Below the pieces are notes generated by a model. It was not told the DNA's origin and searched no databases. It saw nothing but the letters and a program-made list of their open reading frames with translations. From Brachypterus glaber (Eukaryota; Arthropoda; Insecta; Coleoptera; Kateretidae): 64,000 nucleotides of DNA. Both the position numbers and the translations under genes were made by a program. The stretch is taken from assembly GCA_958510825.1 (NCBI GenBank), contig OY294051.1, positions 30,693,667 to 30,757,666 of the forward strand, given 5' to 3'. Shown here piece after piece: positions 1 to 11,600 of the stretch (position 1 is the first letter of the stretch; each line of letters starts with the position of its first letter).

Positions 1-1136
1 AAGGGATATTAAAAAAAATTATGAACCGTGTTTTATAGTCTCACCTATACTACAAGTTAAATACCATATGACGCTTTCATAATAATACTCGTTAGCCCTG
101 TGGCGACCTTTATATTTTTCCCCATGGTAAACGATTTTTTATTTATGAATTCAAAAGATCTTTAAATTAGAATAGTTCAGTTTCATGTTTTTTTTTTCTG
201 CGCTCATTTGTTTTTTTAATTGTTCCTAATTATTTAACCATTGCAGATATTAAAAAAGTTTTAAATGTGTTACTTTTAGATTTATAAATACTAATTAATT
301 TTAATGAGCAAACACTTAAAAAAAGGTTCTAAGTGCCATCACAACTCTTATTATCCATTATTTAAAAACTGGACTACTATATTTGTGATTTGTGAGATGC
401 GCACAAGCATTTTATTAATTTTTGCCTATTTGTTTTGGGCGACAGACTTACATTTCTTAAATAAAAATAAAATTTCATATGCTTAATTTTATTAATAAAC
501 CCTGGTCTAGTATCAACAATAAACTGTTGTCATGGAAATATTTACCAAGAATTTGACGTGACATTTAAATAATAACTTAGTAACAATCAAAAATATATCA
601 AAAGAATAATACGATGGCATATCAAAATATTTAAAGAAATACATATTTATTTTATTAAAAATAGTTAAATATGTACACAAAACGAATATGCAACAATTAA
701 TATAATGCATGCCTGCAACTTACAAATCACAAATGAATTAATTCAGTTTTTAAATAATGAATAATATGAGTTGAGATAGCGCTTAGGACCTTTTTAAATT
801 GTTTGCATATTAAAATTAATTAGTATTTATAAAGCTAGAAGTAACACATTTAAAACTTTTTTAATATCTGTAATGGTTAAAAAATTAGGAAAAATGAATT
901 AAGTAAATTTTGACAGCCTATAACTAGAAAACAAATGAGCGCAGAAAAAAAAGAGATGAAAGTGAACTATTCTAGAACTTTTAATTTTAAAAATAAAAAA
1001 TCGTTTACCATAGGGAAAAAATATAGAGGTCGCCACAGGGCCAACGAGTATTATTATGAAAGCGTCATATGGTATTTAACTTGTAGTATAGGTGAGACTA
1101 TAAAACATGGTTCATTAATTTTTTTTAATATCCCTT
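1..1136. repeat. Large foldback element, about 1.1 kb
   Basis: The first bases AAGGGATATT recur inverted as AATATCCCTT at 1127-1136. Complementarity continues inward for roughly 480-500 bases per arm: GTGGCGACCTTTATA near 110 pairs with TATAGAGGTCGCCAC near 1023, and TTTGTGATTTGTGAG near 381 pairs with sequence near 720. Only a short loop around 500-640 is unpaired. Small open frames within it are arm noise. It starts at the window edge, so a target duplication cannot be tested. Confidence 0.85.
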
Positions 1137-1711
1137 ACCATTTTCGAGAAAAATGACGAGGGCGGGAATTCTGGATCACCCTGTACGTTGAAAATAAAAA
1201 ATATATAAATAAATTTTTAAAATAGTAATTTATGTAACAACCTGGAGTTAATATATTTTCTGTGACAGGCAAAATAAACTTTTATTTTTTTTGTTAATTT
1301 AATCATGCTAAGCACTTGCCAAAGCATACAAACACAAAATAAAAAAAATCAGTAAATAAAATAATCCGAAATAATCATAAATGGTTATTTTTAAAATAGT
1401 CATAGAAAATATATAGGTATTATTAGCAGTTGTAAAAATAAAAGCAAAAGAAAAAAAAACAAGATTGAAGCTAGATCCAATAAATAAACACTAATAATAA
1501 CCATTAAATTGAATAGCAATATTTAAAAAAAAATAAACTAAAATATTATTAATTCAATAATAATCGAGTTATCGCCAAAATAATAGTCTATTTCAATAAC
1601 GCGCGCTTCCACTTGTAAAAATGATTTTTTGTGAAATAACGAAAACTTATGATGCCATTGTACAAAATAACTGGCATTGGCGTTTTGGTAAATACACAAA
1701 TCTAAAAGTAA

Positions 1712-2186
1712 GGGAACGTTCAAGTATTACTTAACGCAAAATTTGGCAATTTGTAACACGGCGTAAAATTTTCGAACCCCCCCCCCCATTTGTTACGTAA
1801 CATTTTTTTACAAAAAGTAAAACAAATTGAGAGGAAATTTTGCTTTATGGTTAAACCCAGTTTTTAACGGGTATTGCTTCCGTGTTTTAACCGATGTAAT
1901 TTCCGCAACCGCTTAACCGAAAACCGGTTATTGGCTGTTTTCTATCTCTAATTTGTTTTTGTTTAGAGGATTTAGTGAACTATTAACCACGCCGTGTGCA
2001 ATAAAATTTGCAAAGAATCCGTCTCTTTAAGCCTAGATCATTGTTAAAAACTTGATCCAAAAAATTTTTATAAGATTATAATTTTTTAAGTATGTAGCAT
2101 TTTTAAAGGCAACCCCCCCTCTGTAACGCGGCGTAACGTTTTCGAGACCCCCCCCCTAGCGCGTTGCGTAATACTTGAACGCTCCC
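1712..2186. mobile_element. PIF/Harbinger-type MITE, 475 bp, TAA duplication
   Basis: Ends are GGGAACGTTCAAGTATTAC and, inverted, GTAATACTTGAACGCTCCC. They are flanked by TAA at 1709-1711 and at 2187-2189. A 3-bp TWA duplication with GGG-starting TIRs and subterminal ACGTAAC/GCGTAA is typical of PIF/Harbinger. C-tracts occur near both ends. No transposase is encoded. Confidence 0.8.
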
Positions 2187-2382
2187 TAATGTAATATATT
2201 GAGACATAACCCACAATAACAACTAATATTACGTAAACTGTCCCATGTAACGGACCTGGCCCATTTGAATAGGCCAGGTTTGTTATTATTGCACCTAACT
2301 TCTTAAAACCCATAATAAAACAAGTGAAAACACACAAAAACTAGTGAAAACAAAAATCACAAAATCACAAAAGCATACTTAC

Positions 2383-2617
2383 TCGTCTCTTGCGCACTGG
2401 TGGTAGTGGTAGTCGTGGTACTAGACGAGGTCACTGCCCCGTCCTGCACGATCGTAGTGACGGTTTTGGTTACACAAAGTCCCGCTATGCGGCGCGCTAA
2501 ATCCTCACCTGATCCGAGATGGTCTTTTACGCTGTCTATGGTGATGTCGCCCACACTGCTCGATACGGTCACGTTGTGGGGAAGGCTGTCGTCGCCGTTT
2601 TCCTTGATTTCGTCGTT
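2383..2617 (-). CDS. l(2)gl: Lgl C-terminal coding exon (penultimate)
   Basis: Follows a CATCCAG acceptor and opens [39 protein letters not shown] matches the fly SSSIGDITVDSVRDHL near the carboxyl terminus, and a Thr/Ser-rich tail follows. The frame ends with a lone A before GTAAGTATG, so a short final exon is still needed; I could not identify it. The intron upstream (2618-7578) carries the Transib element. Confidence 0.92.
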
Positions 2618-5600
2618 CTGGATGAAAAAATATGGTCAGAAATACATAAAATTTAGGAAAGTTTTGATATTAATACGTTATTTTATTCTTTGTAAACACA
2701 AGCGGTTAACATTATATATCTTGATGAGTAAAAAGTCCAAACGCACTTTTAACATATTTTAGTCAGTTTAGATTTTTAATATTTATCCTTTTGAGAAAGT
2801 TTTTTTACTTTCCATAACCTAATAGTATGGCCAACATGACTAGTGAGAAGCTTTCTATCTGCAAACTGGACTGCTGTATATAGTCGGAAAGCTGGTGACC
2901 ATTTTTATTTTATTATTTTCTCCAAGCTGTATTTTATGTATGCACATTACCCAGGTAGCAAAATAACATGACATTCACGTGAAAGCCACGTTAATATGTG
3001 ACATGTGATGTTAAGATTGTAGTCTCATTTAACAAGAATGTAGCATGGTGGGGATGTCCTAAGTCCGCCCCTAATAACATCACACAATGACATCCCGAAA
3101 ATAACGTGTTTGTGATAAATCCACATTCCTGCGCTGATATATCTAATAACTTATGGATGCCGTTACTGGTACTTTAATATTTAAATAATATCCTAGGATA
3201 TTAGATTTTTCTAAATAAAACCATTAAAAACGCTATAACCCTATAAAAAAATAGGATTTAAAATCAATCAGTAATTGAAACAATCACAGATTGAAACAGA
3301 TAGATTCTAAATACGAAATTGCAGTATTCCGTTAATCGATGTCCGTGGTCTTCTGAAGCCCGGCAGAGCCCCCTATCCATTGGAAATCGTATAATGTGTA
3401 TACAATTTCCTTATAATAATTTACTCTATCAACATCATCTTATATCGATTTTTTTGCTTCGAACGTCGCACATAGGAGTATTTGACGATTTTAGCTGGCC
3501 AAAATTATTTATGTCTTTTTATTGGCGGAAAACCTTACCATATGGCAAGAAATTGTAAAATATATGCATTTTGTACAAACCCAAGCCAATGGCGTTCAAT
3601 ATAGGGGAAAGATGGGTACTTTAAGGATTACATTTTTTTCATTCAATAGGAGTTGAGGAAATAAAAATTACATTATTTTTCAAACTTTATTATGGTAAAT
3701 AACATATATATATTTTGATATTTAATTAGATTCTACTTCGTCATTGTCAGAATATTCGTCATTGTCAGAATATTCTTCATTTTCACTGTTTTCAGTGTCG
3801 GAATCTTGGACTTCTCCAGGAAGCAGCATTTCCACAGCTTCTTTTGAAAAAGGCTTTGTAAGTTTGTGTTTCTTTTTCCCAAGGCTGGACAACAGAGGGT
3901 CGGATGTTAACAATAACCTATTGATGATATCTTGGTTACAATCTTTTCTAGAAAATTTTCTAGCATAGCTAAGTCTGTACTCCCGGAAATGTTTGTTTCT
4001 GGCTTCGGCAGCCTCTTCTGACAATTGTCCAATTGGCAAAAGCGCATTCTCTACTATATCAGGACCGTGTACTAAAACTTTATGCAGAGTTGGAGTCATT
4101 GGACACCAGGGGTATAGTTCAACATAAAGTTTTGCCGTATCCAAAGTATACTGTCTGAACTTTTCTACATCAATCTTGTGGCCACTGGAAATTACTTGTA
4201 GGATAATTTTTATTCTAGCAATCAAACTTACGTCAACTCCAGTGATAGCTGCAGATGTTTCCGGGTCGTTGAAGAATCTCCTGCTTGTGTTGCCGTTATT
4301 GGTGTTCCCAAATCCAGCCTTAGGTATGTCGACAAGAATGCCCAATTCGCTCTTGAATTCATCTTGAATTTTCTTCTTTCTATCTGAGATGAGTCTCTTC
4401 TCATCTTCATTTAGCTTTTTCTGCCATTTTTTCAAAGGCAATTTATATGATAGGTGAAGGAGACTTTCAAAACACCGTATTCTAGCATGCAGAATTGACA
4501 GTCCAAATTTGTAGGTGCTTTGCTTGTCAACACATTCTCTGTCCAAATCATTAAATTGCTTCGATGTTGCTCCACAAATATAACATCGCATTGTCGATGT
4601 AGTGGTGGTTGCTGCGTTACAGACTTTTCCATCCACCATGGTTAACATCATTACATGTTCTACTGCTATATCTTGAAGTTTAGTTGGTTTTAGATCTGCA
4701 ATTTTGTTTTCCATGTAAGCAATTTCTTCAGCTATTACATCAGCAGTTTCTTTTATAAACCTAATTCGAATTGGCCTGCAAAACCTTGGAGATGATGGTG
4801 TAGAGTTTTGCCAGATAACCTTTTTATTTACTCCACAAGTTAGCTGTAGTGGAACCATTGAGCATTGAAATATACTGGCATCAGAATGAGTGTCATCCTC
4901 AAACTTTTGATTAAACTGTGTCTGCTGGGAGCCATCACAACCCCATTTCGTATATAGTTTCATATTTTTACGCTCACCTTGAGTTAAAGTCTTGATAACT
5001 TCTTCTAAAAACAATAGCAATCTTTCGGCAGTATGGTTTAACAGACTTTGTAAGTCTACTTCAGCTAAACTTTCTGTGACTGTGAACGAATCAGAATCAG
5101 GATAGCATGTTTTTTTTTCTTTAGCCAAAATACTGTAGCAGGGCCATTTCTTCTTATCGCTTGTACGAACGATTTCATATTGAGATTTTGTTAGACCTGC
5201 GTCAGCAAATATTGAAAGAGCCTGTAACGGTGTCAATGATTTTTTTGTAGGTTCAAGGCTGCTGCGGTAGGCTTTTTTATACTTTCCCGCTCTTTTAGGA
5301 GATGATTGAAGATCTTTCAGGACGGTTGCAGCACTTCTTTTGCCACTTGTTGTTAAACAAGTTTCAGCTGCAAAAACAATAGCTTCTGGTTCCACATCTT
5401 TCCTGAGCTGTTCTGTTTTTCTCCTCTTTGATCGTTCACTTGAATCGACAAAACTTTTTCTTGGTCGTCCTGCTGATGATGGAGTGGATAGGGTGGCCGG
5501 TATCGGTATTTGGAAACTCCCTTGCAGCCAAGTGCCGTGCTTCTTAATAAATTTTTCATGAGTTCTTGATGAAGACGACCACATATTTCTAAGAGCAGCT

Positions 5601-8600
5601 TTCAACCTCGACATTTGACGCTTGTATACTTGTTTCAGTTCTTCGGTGTATTGATTTCTTGATAACAAATGTTGATCGGCTAAGTCCATTTTTTCGTCGA
5701 AATTCGGAGCCTGCTGCTGCTGAATACTGTTGTAGAAGTCCAAACGAGAGATTGTTTGCATTCCTGATGACCCAGCTAGAAAAAAGAAATTTAGTTGAAA
5801 AATCCACCTTTGGACCTTGATGTATTTAGAACATGATTGGAATTTAGGTGGCAGTAATGGGCAGGTGAAATTAAGATTTTTAAATAGCTAGTGGTATAAG
5901 CTCACAGAAAAACTCAAAAAAATAACTGGGTCTCAATAGGCACTGTAACTTTTTCACTTTTAAAGTCAAAATTTAGTTTAAAATTCGTTAAAAAAATGCT
6001 AAGTTTCATGGGACATAACTTCTGTGGTGATTAATATTTCAAAACGGTAGTAAGAGTAAATAATGTACATACCTGTCATAGATTCATCCATGGTATAACA
6101 CTATAAAACTTCTGTTGTAAACAATTGTACACAGCTTCAAAGAACACCACTAAAATCGTTCGTGAATAAAATGAACCACACAGTTATAAATCAGATATTT
6201 AACTAACCTGTATAGTTCAAAATTCTGCTTTTATAACAAAATCATTAATTGCTCATTAAGCGACCATTATCGAGGATTAATAAGGGTAGGTAATTAAGGG
6301 GGTACGGCCACTTCTAAGAATTCGAATTTTGGCCAGCTAAAATCATTAAATACTCCTTAGTGCGTCGGTGAGAAGCAAAATAACATGACATTCACGTGAA
6401 AGCCACGTTAATATGTGACATGCGATATATTCACAGCGTTGCTAAATATTTGTTATTAAATAACATGGTTGTCACGTCACACGTGATACGTTGCAAATGT
6501 GATGTAAATACATGTTATTTTTCAATATTATGTGATGTTATGATTTAGTTTAAAAATACACCCAAAAGTGATGTTAATTTCTTGTAATATAACATCCCTT
6601 GTTACCTGGGTAACTACATTCAAATTAAGATATTTTTAAATTGCTAGAATCCGGATCCGGTTCCTTTGGGTGCTAAAAGCTCCAAAAGCTATGCAATGAG
6701 CTACTAAAAAATCTATTTTTAACTTTCCGAGTCATATACATTTCATTTAATACATTTAGATTAAGCTATTTTTATAGTTATACACAATCATTCTGGGGCC
6801 AAGAGGTAAGAACAGTCTTTAAAAAGTGCCTTTGACATATGTGATACTTAATTTTTTAAAGTAATGAGAATTTATGAAATGAAATTTTGATTAAATGAAT
6901 ATTATTTAGACTTTTTAGTGTTGAAATATGTCAGATAAACTTTTCAAAATCTTTTTTTACCCCCTGGCCTACTGAATAATTGTGTAAAACTGTGAAAATT
7001 GACTATCTAAACGTAATAAATGTAATGTGTTTGACTCAGTAAGTTAAAAATAGAACCCCATTTCACCACCTTTTCGAGGCTTCTAGCATCCAAAGGAACC
7101 CGATCCAGAACCTGGCGATTTACAAATAGCTTAATTTGAATGTACTTTAAGACATATATAAAATACAGCTGGGCGAAAAAAATTAAATAAAAATGGTCAC
7201 CAGATCTTACACTAACAGGGTTACAATTTATTTGTAAATAAACTTGACTTGTTATGACTTGAAGCAAATAAGGTTACAATTAAAATGCTCCAAAAAGTGA
7301 CTGGATCCTAGTCCTAACAACACAGAGCCATTAACAGTTAAACCTCAGCTGATCTTTCTTGGATGATGTTACCAAAGTTTTTAGAACCAACCGTTCAACC
7401 ACAAAAATTAGATTTAGAGTAGCACTGTCAATTTTCATAGAATTTTACCAACAAATTCCATTTTTTTCTAAAATTTCCGTATCTCTTTCTTAAAAAAAAA
7501 AAAAAAGGAAAAAAGAAATTGAAAAATGCATTTTTACTTTGTTGACAACCTACTTTTCTTCTTATTTAATGGACCTACCTTGTCGGTCCCACTTTCCGAC
7601 GTTCCATTAACTAAAGGGGCGGCATCGACCGCATTTTCCTGATTGTCTGTCTCGGATGGTGCTATCGAGGCCGCATCGTCTCTGGCGCCCACCGGTAGAG
7701 GGAGGTAGCATCGCGCCGACGTGATGCAGGTTGCCGATAACGATATTCTTTGTAATTCGGAGGAACTGTGGAGATACAGCGCTTCTGCGTCTTTTGTGAA
7801 CACTAACGATGAGATACCACTGGAATAATAAGTGTGGATACAATCAAACACATTAGTGATATTAATTATGTAATTAGGAAAAACTTTTAAAAAGTAACAC
7901 TGATACTGATTGGGAACCAAAAGAAAACATCATTATATTGGAAACCGCATAAATACATCTTGATGTAATCAAATGCTTTGGTGAAATCAATGTGTACATC
8001 CGCATGGTGTGATGAAGATCTGCCCTGTTTTATCACAATTAAACGTGTTATGAACACATTATTTTATAAAACACACTTTAAATCTGCTAAAAGTTTGACT
8101 TACTTAATATCCTCTCTTTTTATTGCTGCGGCATTAAGTTGCCTTTTAAGGTCAGGAATGCTTAAAACTAGACAGTCGCCCAAATTTGTTAAACATAAAA
8201 GATCCACTTCTGTATGTTTGGTTTGTTGGTCTGCACTTTGGCAGGAGAAATTTGCGAAGGCCATTCGTCTAACTCTGGCTCCTACAAGACCAGAAAAAGT
8301 ATTTTAAAAATAAGGAAGCATTGGAAAATACATTTAATTATCAATGTGATCAAACGCTTTGGTGAAATCAAAATGAAGACTACTTCAGTACAAATCAATA
8401 TTTAATTCCAGTGCTTTTTGAAAATATAAAACATAAGAAAGCATTAGAAAATATATTTTTGTATCAACATGTGATCAAATGCTTTGATGGAATCAAAATA
8501 AAGACATACTACTCCAGTACAAACATGATTTAATTTTAGTGCTTTTGAAAATATAAAAGATAATACTGGATTAAATTAAAAATTAAATTTCCTGTTCAAG

Positions 8601-11600
8601 GCCCGCAAAACCATTGGAAAATATATTTTAGTATCAATGTGATCAAACGCTTTGGTGAAATCTAAATAAAGGTTTACGTTACTTAGAAAACTGTAACAAA
8701 ACGATGTAATTTTGTGAAGTAAAGACAAGAAATCAAATTTGCAACGTTTAGCACAGAAAATAAAACACTTGGGTAAACTACATTCTCAATCTGACGAATA
8801 ATGATAATTTCTTATCTGCTTACCTTCATGGGCAGTCAATTTATATTTTCCGTACGGCTTAAGATTAGGTAGCGTAAATATTTTAAATTGTTCCTCGGAA
8901 GCTATAATCACTCTGTGCGCTTGCGTCGTATCGGGCAACCCGGAAACTCCTTTTTCGACTTCCAGGGCCTCGGGGAGGGGCTTGTTCGAACCGTCCAACA
9001 CGGCGATGGCTATCACGGGTGCTCGATGTTTTAGTTGGATCTCTTTCGCTAGATGGCAGACGACGTCATCTTGCTCGCGTTTGGAAGAAGCGGGAACTGA
9101 TATTGTGAAAGCGTAAACTGTACCGTTATTGGTACCGGCCCATAACGTCGGGTTGGTACTTTGAACTAAAAAAGGAAAAATATTTACTCAACAAATACAG
9201 TTTCTCTTCCGCCTTAATCCTATATGGGACAGTTTTCATTCGGGGACAGGTCTTAACAAACTAAAGGATACTTTAGGTATGGGATATTTATGTTAATTAA
9301 GTATGTAAAGTTTGAGAAAGGTGGCAGCACGTGTATGAGTTGATGCATGGCGTTCATCACTTCCATGACCTACAGGCCTGAAACTAACACTGGCAACATC
9401 TAATCGGCCTCGGTCTTTTTTTATGTTCTAGTAATTTTAATATTTTTAATGTAAATTTTTGACTAAATAACTTAGAAATGCTTCTGTGAAACAAATGAAT
9501 AGCTATGTAGTTTTTTGAGGTTTTACGCCCGTTAAAGTAGACCAAAAAAACATTTGGTTTTACATTTTCGGATTAGCAAAGCCATAAAGCGTCGGAAAAA
9601 TGTGAAAAACATGTCGGTCTGTCTGTTTGTAAACCTTATAACTTTTAAATGGAACATCCAATTCAAAAAAATCGAAACCATTCAGGATCTTTTTAGTAAA
9701 ATATGGTTAACATGAGTGTAGTGCAAGGGAGGCAAAGGGGACAAAAACTACTTAAAAAAGTAATACAGTTGAACTTACCATTTAAAAGGAAAGTTCTAGC
9801 GAAATACAAACACCTAACAAACGAACTCATGGAATCATCAACAGGCCTAGCCTCAATTTGCCTCTCCACCGGTTTCGCTTCGATAGGACTAAAATTTTCG
9901 TCTTCGGTACTGGGCAGTTTTCTCACGGGGGGCGAATTTACAGGTGGTTTTTCTTCTTTGTTTGTATTAGCTCTGCGCGTCGATCGACCCTTGCGCAACC
10001 TTCTAAAACTCTCTCGGAGGGACTTTTTGAAGGATTTTCGACGGGAGATTGGAGTGTCACCAGCTCCAGTGAGATCTAAAACAAAAAAATCGTAATTCTA
10101 AAGTTCTTGTCAAAAAAAGGAAGTTCTTCAAGCGCCAGGAAAATGATTTTAGAAAATGCCATTTTTTATTTATAATTTTTGTAGGAATTAAGGAAATATA
10201 TATAATAGGTATGACATCCGTAATAAGTGGATGCTAAAACGTATTTTATATACTATTTTATATACCGTTTTTAAAATAATATTTTTCATGTATATTCGAC
10301 TTTTATTACAGATATTGAAAGAGATAATTTATTAAAGAAAATATATTAGTAAACATGTTTCCTATTTTCATTTGTTTCCGAGATATTGACATCCAAAGTG
10401 AATTAATTTGGGAAAGGAAAGAACTAGTTGACAAATATTGCTCCAAAATGGGAGAAAAAGTTTTCCCAACATGGTGGCACCATCTAGCAGTCACTAAAAT
10501 CAGCTGTAATATTAATCACTAAAAATCGAGATTTTACGCAAAAAATAGTGAAACCAAAGCCTACCAAATATATTTGAAAGCCAACCTTGAGGCTAGATAT
10601 TTATTAATTCAAGAGTAATAATCTGAAAGCTGACCTAGGCGAACCCCTATTCAAGGAAACAACTGAACGTATGTTATAACCAGTAAAGTCTTACAAGGGA
10701 CTTCATCATTAATGGAAAATACTTACCATTGGGATTCAGTGTACATTTAACCATAACCGGTTTGTTCTTCACATAATCCAACAGTGCCAAACCATGTGCA
10801 GTTCCAGCAGCTATCAGCCCCCAATCAGCTTGCAAAATACAACATGTAACTGCAGCTGGAGGATGCAGCTGTAAAATACTATTCGCTTGAAAGCCTCTAT
10901 TCTGATGAATATCAACGCTTTTTGGAGTTAGTTTTCCGTGTCCCTTCCAGACAAATTCGTCTCTGTCACTTACTATGTTCATACTGGTGACTTTCAGGGT
11001 GTTTTCCAGGACTTCTGTGTCAAATTTCGCGACTATAACTTGTCCGGCAGTTCCAGCTACTACTAAAGTGCCCGATAGAGGGCACAAGACTACTTTTTTT
11101 ATTGCTAAACGGGGGTCGTCCGAATAAGGGTCGAACACTCCGATTTTTCGAAATGGGGGCCATTCTTCCTCCATATCCTCCGGATCTGGCGCCACTTCAT
11201 CTGCAATTAAAAATTTTAAACAAAATACCTTCAAAGATTTACTTGTTTTAGATAGATTTAGATCTGATACAGCATATGAAATTATCATTTAAAGAAATAA
11301 CCCTTACCCTCCCGAGACTAAACTAATGATAATTTTTCGATTTAATTGTGTTTTTTTTTATATGTGCTATGCCTAAAAAGAAGAAAAAAATAAATAAACC
11401 ATTTTTTTTTATTTTTTGCTCGAGTTTTTGTTCCCTTAGAGTTCCAGGAGAGTTGAATTATATTTGTTTGCATACATAGAAAGTATATAAAAGTATTTTG
11501 GATTAATATTGCCTTAAAGAAAAAATAAAGAAGTAAAGTCACAATTATGACACCCTGGAGGGTAAGGGATAAGCAAAAATGTACGTATATTTTGTCTTAC

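Noticed and set aside
1538..1711. Open minus-strand frame of about 57 codons after TTTTAG at 1710, in phase with the Lgl exon ending at 2383
   Set aside because: It could formally be the missing last Lgl exon, but the peptide shows no similarity to known Lgl carboxyl ends, the region is AT-rich and a MITE borders it. Not supported without transcript data.
2258..2280. Short hairpin CCTGGCCC...GGCCAGG as a terminator or RNA gene
   Set aside because: A stem of about eight pairs in an intron or 3' region of a eukaryotic gene; no conserved RNA structure recognised.
7978..8405. Plus-strand ORFs of 109 and 63 codons
   Set aside because: They lie opposite a confirmed Lgl exon (8104-8281) and reverse-transcriptase scraps; the minus-strand reading is the conserved one.
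9703..10095. Plus-strand ORF of 130 codons
   Set aside because: Antisense shadow of the Lgl exon with the aPKC loop.
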